From the NCBI GenBank assembly GCA_037129475.1, contig JBAXUY010000130.1:1-8208 (forward strand): a stretch of 8,208 nucleotides of DNA, in the 5' to 3' direction. The DNA comes from RGVT01 sp037129475 (GTDB lineage: Bacteria > Planctomycetota > Planctomycetia > Pirellulales > UBA1268). The notes under the pieces were generated by a model. The model was not told where the DNA came from, did not search any database, and saw only the letters and a program-made list of their open reading frames with translations. Position numbers and translations under genes: made by a program. Below are positions 1 through 5,712 of the stretch, piece by piece (position 1 is the stretch's first letter; each line of letters begins with the position of its first letter).

Positions 1-30
1 GGAACGGACGGCAGGATGCCGTGCCGTTCC
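1..30. terminator. Strong hairpin at the left edge, possible terminator
   Basis: The arm GGAACGG (1-7) plus ACGGCA (8-13) pairs with TGCCGT (17-22) plus CCGTTCC (24-30). This gives 13 base pairs, one bulged G at 23 and a GGA loop. It lies about 94 bases beyond the stop codon of the minus-strand isomerase gene, so it could end that transcript. A U-run that would make it a classical intrinsic terminator would lie outside the window and cannot be checked. It could equally be part of a repeat or serve a gene to the left. Confidence 0.4.
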
Positions 31-106
31 GTGAAGCATCCTTCGAGCATGCCTCTCTTCGGCTCCGAATGTGGGTCGTTATCGCATTCCCTGACCCCAG
101 ACATCA

Positions 107-130
107 CAGGCTGGACGCCTGCCCTACACG
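107..130. repeat. Degenerate palindromic element overlapping a stop codon
   Basis: CAGGC (107-111) pairs with GCCTG (117-121) around the loop TGGAC, followed by CCCTAC. Compared with the second hairpin of the element at 2087-2143, it matches ACAGG, CTGGA, GCCTG and CTAC in the same order with small gaps. It looks like a half-length decayed relative of that element. The minus-strand isomerase stop codon (124-126) lies inside the CTAC flank. The match is short, so chance similarity in GC-rich DNA is possible. Confidence 0.35.
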
Positions 131-1053
131 TCGCAGAGGGCCACGGCCTGCTTGAGGCCTGCGAGGGCGTCGCGGGTGGGGATGAACTCCTGCCCCACGT
201 AGCCCTGGTAGCCGATGTCGAGCAGCTTCCGCATCAGGGGCGGGTAGTTGATCTCCTGTGCGTCGTCGAGCTCGCCGCGGCCCGGGCAGCCGGCGGTGTG
301 GATGTGGCCGATCACGTCCTTGCACTGCTCGACGCGCCGCATGAGATCGCCGTTCATCACCTGCACGTGATAAAAGTCGAAGAGCATCTTCACGCGGGGC
401 GAGCCGACGCGCCGCACGATGTTGGCCACGTAGTCGCAGTCGTCGCCCTGGTAGCCCGGATGGCCCTTCATGGGATGCGAATCGTCGCGGGTGTTCAAGT
501 GCTCGAGGCAGAGCGTCACGCCCTTCTTCTCGGCGTGGGCGGCGATCTGCTTGAGCCCCTTCACGCAGTTGTCGGCCCCCTCCTGCGCCGAGATCTCGCC
601 GCTCTTCGGATTCTCGGCGTCGCGCCACTTGTAGCCCGTGAAGGCGATCACGCTCGGGAAGCCGGCCGCGGCGGAGGCGTCGATCATCTCGGTCGTCCGG
701 GCGATCACCTCGGGCTGGTAGGCGGGATTGTTGAAGCCCTTCATGAACGGCGCCCCCGGCATGCCGTTGGGAGAGAGCGCGCAGATCAGGCCGTGCTTCT
801 TGAGCGTCGGCCAGTCCTTCGGATCGGCGAGCTCGATCGACTTGCAGCCGAGCTCCTTGGCCACCTGGCACATCTTCTCGATGTCCCACTTGTCGCCGGT
901 GATCCCGTAGCACCAATAGACGAGCGACTGCTTGATCCGGCCCTTCATGGGATGGTCTCCTTGCGAGGCGTGTACGCTGCGAACCTGCGGAACCGCGGCG
1001 GCGATGCCGGCGGCCGACGCGAGGACGGCGCGGCGGGTGACTTCATTCGACAT
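124..1053 (-). CDS. Hydroxypyruvate-isomerase-like TIM-barrel protein with Tat signal
   Basis: The 309-residue protein belongs to the sugar phosphate isomerase/epimerase (AP endonuclease 2-like) TIM-barrel superfamily and most resembles hydroxypyruvate isomerases. The barrel starts near residue 36 (MKGRIKQSLVYWCYG). Likely metal or active-site residues follow in family order: E184 in CLEHLNTR, D226 and H229 in DFYHVQ, H252 with R259 and E261 in GHIHTAGCPGRGEL, and E289 in GQEF. Residues 1-30 form a twin-arginine leader (TRRAVL, then an Ala-rich stretch, with a plausible cleavage after VHA). The long start at 1053 has no clear Shine-Dalgarno sequence, whereas Met36 (codon 946-948) has AAGGAG eight bases upstream, so a leaderless cytosolic form is possible. 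The reaction would be aldose/ketose isomerisation such as hydroxypyruvate to tartronate semialdehyde, but many planctomycete paralogues have unknown substrates. The gene is divergent from the UDP-glucuronate decarboxylase gene. The family call is firm; the substrate is not. Confidence 0.9.
   Translation of the reverse strand: MSNEVTRRAVLASAAGIAAAVPQVRSVHASQGDHPMKGRIKQSLVYWCYGITGDKWDIEKMCQVAKELGCKSIELADPKDWPTLKKHGLICALSPNGMPGAPFMKGFNNPAYQPEVIARTTEMIDASAAAGFPSVIAFTGYKWRDAENPKSGEISAQEGADNCVKGLKQIAAHAEKKGVTLCLEHLNTRDDSHPMKGHPGYQGDDCDYVANIVRRVGSPRVKMLFDFYHVQVMNGDLMRRVEQCKDVIGHIHTAGCPGRGELDDAQEINYPPLMRKLLDIGYQGYVGQEFIPTRDALAGLKQAVALCDV
957..962 (-). promoter_or_regulatory. Strong ribosome binding site before an internal start codon
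   Basis: Read on the minus strand this is AAGGAG, eight bases before the ATG at 946-948 (Met36 of the isomerase-like protein). It is the best Shine-Dalgarno match at this gene. It falls between the Tat leader and the barrel, which is where a cytosolic isoform would begin. It may decide the true start, or provide a second one. Confidence 0.5.
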
Positions 1054-1075
1054 GCGGGTACACTAGCACGACTGA

Positions 1076-1087
1076 TTCCCCGGGGAA
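1076..1087. promoter_or_regulatory. Perfect 12-base palindrome in a divergent spacer
   Basis: TTCCCCGGGGAA is a perfect palindrome in the 46-base spacer between the divergent isomerase and decarboxylase genes, ending 12 bases before the decarboxylase ATG. Its right half (GGGGAA) may also serve as a weak ribosome binding site for that gene. A dimeric regulator site is possible but nothing else supports one. No convincing sigma-70 promoter boxes are visible in the spacer. Confidence 0.3.
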
Positions 1088-1099
1088 AGCGGCCCGCCT

Positions 1100-2074
1100 A
1101 TGCCATCCATCAAGCGCATCCTCGTCACCGGCGGCGCCGGCTTCCTCGGCAGCCATCTCTGCGACCGGCTCGTGGAGATGGGGCACGACGTCATCTGCGT
1201 CGACAACTTCTTCACGAGCCAGAAGACGAACGTCGCCCACCTGCTCGGCTGCGGCAATTTCGAACTGTTGCGGCACGACATCATCCATCCGCTCTGGCTC
1301 GAGGTCGACGAGATCTACAACTTCGCCTGCCCCGCCGCCCCCGGGCACTATCAATACAACCCCATCAAGACGATGAAGACGAGCGTGATGGGGGCGATCA
1401 ACATGCTCGGCATGGCGAAGCGGTGCCGCGCGAAGGTGCTGCAGGCGTCGACGAGCGAGGTCTACGGTGATCCGGAGGTGCACCCGCAGCCGGAGAGCTA
1501 TCGCGGCTCGGTCAACCCGATCGGCCCGCGGGCCTGCTACGACGAGGGCAAGCGGGCGGCCGAGACGCTGTTCATGGACTACCACCGCGCCAACGGCGTC
1601 AACGTCCGCATCGTGCGGATCTTCAACACGTATGGGCCGCGGATGCATCCCTTCGACGGCCGCGTGGTGTCGAACTTCATCCGCCAGGCGCTCGCCGGCG
1701 AGCCGATCACGATCTTCGGCAAGGGCGCGCAGACCCGCAGCTTTTGCTACCGCGACGATCTTGTCGAGGGGATCATCCGGATGATGAACGGCCCCGACGA
1801 GTTCGTGGGCCCGGTGAACATCGGCAACCCCGGCGAGTTCACGATCCGCCAGCTCGCCGAGCTCACGCTCGAGCTTTCGGGCTCGACGTCGAAGCTCGTG
1901 GAGAAGCCGCTGCCCGTCGACGATCCCGAGCGGCGCCGGCCCGACATCAGGCTCGCCAAGCAGAAGCTCGGCTGGGAGCCGAAGGTGCCGTTGCGGGAGG
2001 GCCTCGCGAAGACGATCGAGTGGTTCCGCTCCATCAAGATCAGCGACTACCGCGCCCCGACGCCAAACTATTGA
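1100..2074 (+). CDS. uxs: UDP-glucuronate decarboxylase (UDP-xylose synthase)
   Basis: The 324-residue protein is a soluble extended short-chain dehydrogenase/reductase of the UXS type. It would convert UDP-glucuronate to UDP-xylose and CO2 with bound NAD+, in the cytosol. The Rossmann motif GGAGFLGS is at residues 11-18, followed by the acidic VDNFF (34-38) that binds the NAD ribose. FACPAAPGHY (75-84) and ASTSEVYG (116-123) carry the catalytic Ser/Thr and Glu. YDEGK (147-151) gives the YxxxK pair, with FNTYGPRM (175-182) and the sugar-nucleotide-binding GAQTRSFCY (209-217) after it. Length and full-length motif order match bacterial UXS, and nothing is missing. The ATG at 1100 has GGGGAAAG about ten bases upstream as a weak ribosome binding site. 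UDP-xylose feeds surface polysaccharide or glycoprotein synthesis. The closest alternative is another SDR nucleotide-sugar epimerase, but the CPAxPxxYQxNP and YDEGKR signatures favour UXS. Confidence 0.95.
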   Translation: MPSIKRILVTGGAGFLGSHLCDRLVEMGHDVICVDNFFTSQKTNVAHLLGCGNFELLRHDIIHPLWLEVDEIYNFACPAAPGHYQYNPIKTMKTSVMGAINMLGMAKRCRAKVLQASTSEVYGDPEVHPQPESYRGSVNPIGPRACYDEGKRAAETLFMDYHRANGVNVRIVRIFNTYGPRMHPFDGRVVSNFIRQALAGEPITIFGKGAQTRSFCYRDDLVEGIIRMMNGPDEFVGPVNIGNPGEFTIRQLAELTLELSGSTSKLVEKPLPVDDPERRRPDIRLAKQKLGWEPKVPLREGLAKTIEWFRSIKISDYRAPTPNY

Positions 2075-2086
2075 CCGCACGAACCC

Positions 2087-2143
2087 CGTAGGGACAGGGC
2101 TCCAGCCCTGTCCACCCGACAGGCCTGGAGGCCTGTCGCTACG
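2087..2143. repeat. Double-hairpin palindromic element (REP-like), possible bidirectional terminator
   Basis: Two perfect 10-base-pair hairpins lie side by side. The first is GGACAGGGCT (2092-2101) with AGCCCTGTCC (2104-2113). The second is CGACAGGCCT (2117-2126) with AGGCCTGTCG (2129-2138). They are separated by ACC and framed by inverted CGTAG (2087-2091) and CTACG (2139-2143). The right half, reverse-complemented, matches the left half at 23 of 27 positions. The four differences are two G-C to C-G swaps that keep both stems paired. The element fills most of the 75 bases between the convergent decarboxylase and VanZ-like genes, so it may end transcription from both sides. I recognise this style of palindrome from planctomycete intergenic regions, but copy number here cannot be judged from one window. 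Confidence 0.8.
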
Positions 2144-2149
2144 CAGTGC

Positions 2150-2590
2150 TTACCCGGCCCTCCGGGCCTGGCGCCGTTCGGTGAGCATCGTTACGGCAAC
2201 AACGGTGCCGATGCCGAGGGCGAGGCCGATCACGTCGTAGACCCAGTCGAGTGGGTCGGCGGCGCGGCCGAAGAGCGGCTGTGTGGCTTCGTCGACCACG
2301 GCCCAGGCGGCGAGGCCGGCGGCCAGAAGCGGCGCCGTCCTGCCCACGAGCCGGCCGCGGCTGCGGAGCACGAGCGCGGCCAGGAACCCGAGCAGTCCAT
2401 AGGCGACGAAGTGCAGCAGTTTGTCGGAAGGGAGCCGCCCGCCGACCAGTTCCTCAGGTTTCGGATAGTGCGTCGCGAACACGAGCACGCCCGCGTAGGC
2501 GCCCGTGGCCAGCGCGATCAGCCGCCGTGGCCAGTCGCCGAAAGGCTCCTGAAACATGGTGTTTTTTGGGCTTCGTTCGTCCCGGACCAT
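2150..2590 (-). CDS. VanZ-like integral membrane protein
   Basis: The 146-residue protein has four predicted membrane helices, at about residues 22-40, 56-76, 86-105 and 113-135. This is the size and topology of the VanZ-like family. The family's polar membrane signature is present: DKLLHFVAYGLLG (56-68), DEATQPLFG (100-108) and DPLDWVYDVIG (112-122), with D56, H60, D100, E101, Q104, D113 and D119 as likely conserved residues. The biochemical role of the family is unsettled; VanZ itself gives low-level teicoplanin resistance. The ATG at 2590 has GGAG eight bases upstream and is preferred over Met12 (2555-2557), which has no such site. The gene is divergent from the acyl carrier protein gene with a 47-base spacer and converges on the decarboxylase gene. 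Nothing ties it functionally to either neighbour. Confidence 0.85.
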   Translation of the reverse strand: MVRDERSPKNTMFQEPFGDWPRRLIALATGAYAGVLVFATHYPKPEELVGGRLPSDKLLHFVAYGLLGFLAALVLRSRGRLVGRTAPLLAAGLAAWAVVDEATQPLFGRAADPLDWVYDVIGLALGIGTVVAVTMLTERRQARRAG

Positions 2591-2637
2591 CGGCTATTCT
2601 CCCGCCCCCACTTTCCTCCCGGAGGCCCCGCATTCTC

Positions 2638-2904
2638 ATGGACCGCAAGGAACTGTCCGCCGTCGTGCTCGAACTGCTCGAGAAGGAGACCGGAGAATCC
2701 TACCCGACGCTCGATGATTCGACGTCCCTCCGCGAAGGGCTGAACCTCGACTCGCTCGACATGGCCGGCCTCGTGCTCCACATCGAGAGCCACTTCGGCG
2801 TCCAGATCGAGACGGAACTCCTCGAAGGGATCAACACCGTGGGCGACCTGCTCACGATGCTCGACGGCAAGATCGCCGCCAAGGCGGCGAAGAAGGCCGC
2901 CTGA
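2638..2904 (+). CDS. Acyl carrier protein
   Basis: The 88-residue protein is a stand-alone type II acyl carrier protein. The phosphopantetheine attachment motif is LDSLDMAGL, with the modified serine at Ser39, followed by the helix II/III pattern LVLHIESHFGVQIETELLEGINTVGDLL. The chosen ATG has GGAGG (2621-2625) twelve bases upstream. The frame stays open further upstream, but that extension is Arg/Pro-rich and antisense to the VanZ-like gene, so it is not coding. The Lys/Ala-rich tail (residues 78-88) is unusual for an ACP. It is the first gene of a run with two ketosynthase-type genes, starting 20 bases before the next. This suggests a dedicated carrier for that pathway rather than the housekeeping AcpP, although the window cannot prove it. 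Confidence 0.95.
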   Translation: MDRKELSAVVLELLEKETGESYPTLDDSTSLREGLNLDSLDMAGLVLHIESHFGVQIETELLEGINTVGDLLTMLDGKIAAKAAKKAA

Positions 2905-2924
2905 CCCGCCGCTTCGAGGGCGCG

Positions 2925-3785
2925 ATGCATACGCTCCAGTTTCAGCCCGCTTCCGCGCCTGCGTGCGTCCTCGAAACCCACGCGATCGTCGAGGTGCCGC
3001 TCTCGGAGACCCGCGCCCTGCGCGACGCCCCGAGCCCGGCCGGCGCTCCCGCGCTGCCGCCACGGTTCCTGCGCCACTGCGATGAGCACACGGTGGTCGG
3101 CGTGCGGGCCGTGCTCGAGGCGATCGCGGCCATGCCCGAGCCCGCTCCGTCGTTCACCCGCTACGGCGTGATCGCCGCGCCGCGGCAGGCGGGCCGGATC
3201 GCGGCCGCCCAGACGCTCGCTCAGGTGGCGAAGGCCGGTGGCATCGCCGTGTCGCCGCACATCGTGCCCCAGTGCTCGCTGCACGCGATTGCCAGTGCGG
3301 TGAGCGTCGCCCTCGGGATGCACGGGCCGAACCTCGGCACGAGCGGCGGCCCCGAGGCGCTGTCGGAGGGGCTGTTCGCCGCCATGTCGCTCGTGCGCTC
3401 GCGAGGCTGCGACGGCCTGTGGCTCGTGTTCACCGAATGGGACGAGGAGCCGATTCTCGACGTCGCGGGCGTGCCCACGAACGACCCGCTCTGCCGCGCC
3501 GTCGCCGTGGCCGTCCGGCCGCACTCGGCCGCCGACGCCGGGTCCGTCACGTTCTCGCTCGCTGCCGCCGACTCGGTCGTGCGACGCGAGCCGCACACGA
3601 AGCCGTCGGCCTCCGAACTGGTGGCGTTCGCCTGGGCGCTCGGCATGTGTGCCGCCGGCGGTGCGATCGCCTCGTGGGCTCACGAATGTCCGTGGGGCGC
3701 CGAGATTCGCATCGCGTCGCCATCCGCCGCCGCGCAGGCCACGCGGGCGCACGGCACGGAGCACATGCGGCGGGAGGCTGCCTGA
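2925..3785 (+). CDS. Cysteine-less half-length ketosynthase (chain-length-factor-like)
   Basis: The 286-residue protein resembles only the N-terminal half of a beta-ketoacyl synthase. Residues 112-176 carry the recognisable core: HIVPQCSLHAIASAVSVALG, then GPNLGTSGG, then a helix and strand ending RGCDGLWLVFTEWDEEP. Where active synthases have a Cys-Ala/Thr-Ser-Gly nucleophile elbow, this protein has GGPEALSEG, so the catalytic cysteine is absent. The C-terminal half with the two catalytic histidines is also missing. Short proteins of this kind occur as the chain-length-factor-like partner in aryl-polyene clusters (N-terminal ketoacyl-synthase family), and KS/CLF heterodimers are known in type II polyketide synthesis. 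A partner role for the following ketosynthase is therefore likely but inferred. GAGGG lies four bases before the ATG, and the stop overlaps the next start by one base (TGATG), implying translational coupling and similar amounts of the two proteins. Confidence 0.82.
   Translation: MHTLQFQPASAPACVLETHAIVEVPLSETRALRDAPSPAGAPALPPRFLRHCDEHTVVGVRAVLEAIAAMPEPAPSFTRYGVIAAPRQAGRIAAAQTLAQVAKAGGIAVSPHIVPQCSLHAIASAVSVALGMHGPNLGTSGGPEALSEGLFAAMSLVRSRGCDGLWLVFTEWDEEPILDVAGVPTNDPLCRAVAVAVRPHSAADAGSVTFSLAAADSVVRREPHTKPSASELVAFAWALGMCAAGGAIASWAHECPWGAEIRIASPSAAAQATRAHGTEHMRREAA
3772..3777 (+). promoter_or_regulatory. Ribosome binding site within the upstream gene
   Basis: GGGAGG lies seven bases before the ATG at 3785, inside the last codons of the half-ketosynthase gene. 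With the TGATG stop/start overlap it fixes the start of the complete ketosynthase. The frame is open much further upstream, so this site decides the start. Confidence 0.7.
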
Positions 3786-5011
3786 TGGCGTCATCCCGCA
3801 CGCCGGACACCGCAGCCGTGATCACGGGCCTCGGCATCGTGTCGCCGCTCGGCAACTCCTTCGTCGACGTGGCCGACAACCTCCTCGCCGGCCGCTCGGG
3901 CGTCTGTGAAATCGCCGCAGCAGCAGGCGCCCGTGAGGGCCGCCAGTTCGCGGCGCCCGTCACGTCGATTCCGCATCCGACCGCGCCAGGCTGCGACGAT
4001 TTCGCACATCTCGGCCGGCTCGAGCAGCTCTGCCTGGCGCCCGCGGCGACGGCGTTCGCCGATGCGGCCGTCGCGGGAACGGTTCGCCCGCAACGGATCG
4101 GCGTCGTGCTGGGGATCGGTGCCGAGCAGCTCAAGGCCTGGGAGCTCGACTTTCTCGCCGGTGGCACGCGGGTGTTCGAGCCGCGGCGCGATGAGACGCT
4201 CGTGCACGCCATCGCACGGCGGCTCGGGATCGCCGGCCCGGCCGTCGCCGTGGCGGCGGCATGTGCCTCGAGCGGGTATGCGATGGCGCTCGGTCGCACC
4301 TGGCTCGATGCGGGCCAGGTCGACGCCTGCCTCGTGGGCGGGTGCGACATCCTCAGCCCCACGGCGATCGCGGCGTTCTACAACCTGCGAGCCCTCTCGC
4401 GCCGGTCCGACGATCCGCACAAGGCGTCGCGGCCGTTCGACCGCGACCGCGACGGCTTCGTGATGGCCGAAGGGGGCGCGTTCTTCATGCTCGAACGGCG
4501 GGCCGAGGCCGCCCGCCGCGGCGCGAAAGTCTACGGCGAACTTGCCGGCGTCGGCATGTCGAGCGACGCCCATCACATGGTCACGCCCTGCAGCGACCCG
4601 ACCGAGGCCGCGCGGGCGATCGCGCTCGCGCTCGCCGACGCGGGTGTCGTTCCGGCCGACGTCGATTATGTGAACGCCCACGCCGCGGGCACGCCCGTGG
4701 GCGACGCAGCCGAGGCGGGCGCGATCCGACTCGCGTTCGGCGCGGCTGCCGATGCGATTCCGGTGAGCTCCACGAAGAGCATGTCGGGGCATCTCGTGAG
4801 CGGGGCCGCCGCGTTCGAGGCGGTTGCCTGCCTGGCCGCGATGCAGCGCGAGGCGGTGCCGCCCACCGTGAATCTCGACGCCGTCGATCCGGCCTGCGCG
4901 CTCGACCACGTGCCACACGTCGCACGGCCGCATCGCGTGACCATCGCCGCCAGCAACTCGTTCGGTTTCGGCGGCGCGAACCTCTGCCTCGTGCTGCGCA
5001 AGGCCGCCTGA
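3785..5011 (+). CDS. Beta-ketoacyl-ACP synthase (FabF/KS-alpha type)
   Basis: The 408-residue protein is a full-length, apparently active condensing enzyme of the FabF family. It would add two-carbon units from malonyl-ACP to an acyl chain, in the cytosol. The N-terminal strand AAVITGLGIVSPLG is at residues 10-23. The nucleophile is Cys160 in AAACASSG. PFDRDRDGFVMAEGGAFF (217-234) is the conserved loop before the second half. The catalytic histidines are H299 (NAHAAGTPVGD) and H336 (KSMSGHLVSGA), with K331 beside the latter. The C-terminal glycine-rich NSFGFGGAN is at 391-399. The 299 site reads HAAGTP rather than the usual HGTGTP or HATSTP, a mild deviation. It sits between a cysteine-less half-ketosynthase and a DUF4254 gene and directs no obvious housekeeping set (no fabD, fabG or fabZ). 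A specialised KS-alpha role is therefore favoured over primary fatty acid synthesis. Confidence 0.94.
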   Translation: MASSRTPDTAAVITGLGIVSPLGNSFVDVADNLLAGRSGVCEIAAAAGAREGRQFAAPVTSIPHPTAPGCDDFAHLGRLEQLCLAPAATAFADAAVAGTVRPQRIGVVLGIGAEQLKAWELDFLAGGTRVFEPRRDETLVHAIARRLGIAGPAVAVAAACASSGYAMALGRTWLDAGQVDACLVGGCDILSPTAIAAFYNLRALSRRSDDPHKASRPFDRDRDGFVMAEGGAFFMLERRAEAARRGAKVYGELAGVGMSSDAHHMVTPCSDPTEAARAIALALADAGVVPADVDYVNAHAAGTPVGDAAEAGAIRLAFGAAADAIPVSSTKSMSGHLVSGAAAFEAVACLAAMQREAVPPTVNLDAVDPACALDHVPHVARPHRVTIAASNSFGFGGANLCLVLRKAA

Positions 5012-5034
5012 CACCTCATTCATTTCCACCCTCC

Positions 5035-5040
5035 GAGGAG
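5035..5040 (+). promoter_or_regulatory. Ribosome binding site of the DUF4254 gene
   Basis: GAGGAG lies nine bases before the ATG at 5050 and supports that start over the later in-frame ATG at 5071. Confidence 0.6.
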
Positions 5041-5049
5041 ACGCTTCCG

Positions 5050-5685
5050 ATGCCCACCCCCGCCGCTCCCATGACGACCACCGCGATCGACGCCCTGCTC
5101 GAGCGGCTCGTCGCCCATTGGCACGAGGTGGAGCCCGCGCATGCCGAGACCGGCCTCGCCGGCAAGATCTGCGATCTCCACAAGTTCAACTTTCAGCTCT
5201 GGCACGAGGAAGACATCGCCCGCTCGCCCGACGTCACCGATGCGAAGATCGCACAGGTGAAGCGGGCGATCGACAAGTACAACCAGGCCCGCAACGACGC
5301 GATCGAGAAGGTCGACGACTTCCTGATCGAGGAACTCGCCCGGCGCGGCGTCACGGCCGCCCCGAACGCACCGGCCGCCACGGAGACCCCCGGCGCCGCG
5401 ATCGACCGGCTGTCGATTCTCGAGCTGCGCCGCTTCCACATGCTCGAGCAGATCGAGCGGGCCGACGCGAGCCCCGAGCACCGCGAGAAGGCGGCGGCCC
5501 GGATGGTCGTGCTCGACACGCAGCGCAAGCACTTGATCGAGGCCCTCGACCGGCTGCTCGGCGAGATCTTCGCCGGCGAGCGGCCGCTCCGCGTGTTCCG
5601 CCAGATGAAGATGTACAACGACCCGACGATGAACCCGTATCTCTACAAGGCCCAGCAGGGGCAGCCGGCCACGAAGGCGGCGTAG
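5050..5685 (+). CDS. DUF4254 family protein
   Basis: The 211-residue, mostly helical, cytosolic-looking protein matches the DUF4254 family by motif. It has LHKFNFQLWHEEDIAR (43-58), KRAIDKYNQARNDAIEKVDD (71-90), ETPGAAIDRLSIL (112-124) and a C-terminal QMKMYNDPTMNPYLY (185-199). A Pro/Ala-rich linker (about 103-112) separates two helical halves. No enzymatic motif or membrane segment is visible and the family has no established function. From memory, members often sit beside glycosyltransferase genes in Bacteroidetes and planctomycetes, which would suggest a role in cell-surface glycolipid or polysaccharide assembly. Here it follows the ketosynthase gene by 38 bases on the same strand, so it is probably the last gene of the ACP/ketosynthase operon. 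It converges on the repeat-protein gene with 27 bases between the stops. Confidence 0.88.
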   Translation: MPTPAAPMTTTAIDALLERLVAHWHEVEPAHAETGLAGKICDLHKFNFQLWHEEDIARSPDVTDAKIAQVKRAIDKYNQARNDAIEKVDDFLIEELARRGVTAAPNAPAATETPGAAIDRLSILELRRFHMLEQIERADASPEHREKAAARMVVLDTQRKHLIEALDRLLGEIFAGERPLRVFRQMKMYNDPTMNPYLYKAQQGQPATKAA

Positions 5686-5712
5686 ACCGCACGGGCCCGG
5701 CGGGCGGCCGCG

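Noticed and set aside
16..1470. Long plus-strand open frame opposite the isomerase-like gene
   Set aside because: The translation is Arg/Ala/His-rich with no family motif, and it runs antisense to a clear TIM-barrel gene and then out of frame through the decarboxylase gene. It is a by-product of high GC content.
1043..2080. Minus-strand open frame covering the decarboxylase gene
   Set aside because: It mirrors the UXS gene codons, has no recognisable domain, and overlaps both real neighbours.
2572..2600. Sigma-70-like promoter for the ACP operon (TTCGTT, then TATTCT 17 bases later)
   Set aside because: The -10 matches at about four of six positions and the -35 at about half, which is weak. 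The divergent spacer must hold promoters, but these boxes are not good enough to call.
2251..2637. In-frame upstream extension of the acyl carrier protein
   Set aside because: The extra residues are Arg/Pro-rich and antisense to the VanZ-like gene. The ACP fold begins at the ATG at 2638, which has GGAGG upstream.
3791..5029. 412-residue minus-strand open frame opposite the ketosynthase
   Set aside because: It is a composition shadow (Arg/Gly/Glu/His-rich) of a gene with all its catalytic motifs intact on the plus strand.
5686..5712. Terminator between the convergent DUF4254 and repeat-protein genes
   Set aside because: Only a four- to five-base-pair stem (GCCC/GGGC) is seen, with no T-run on either strand.
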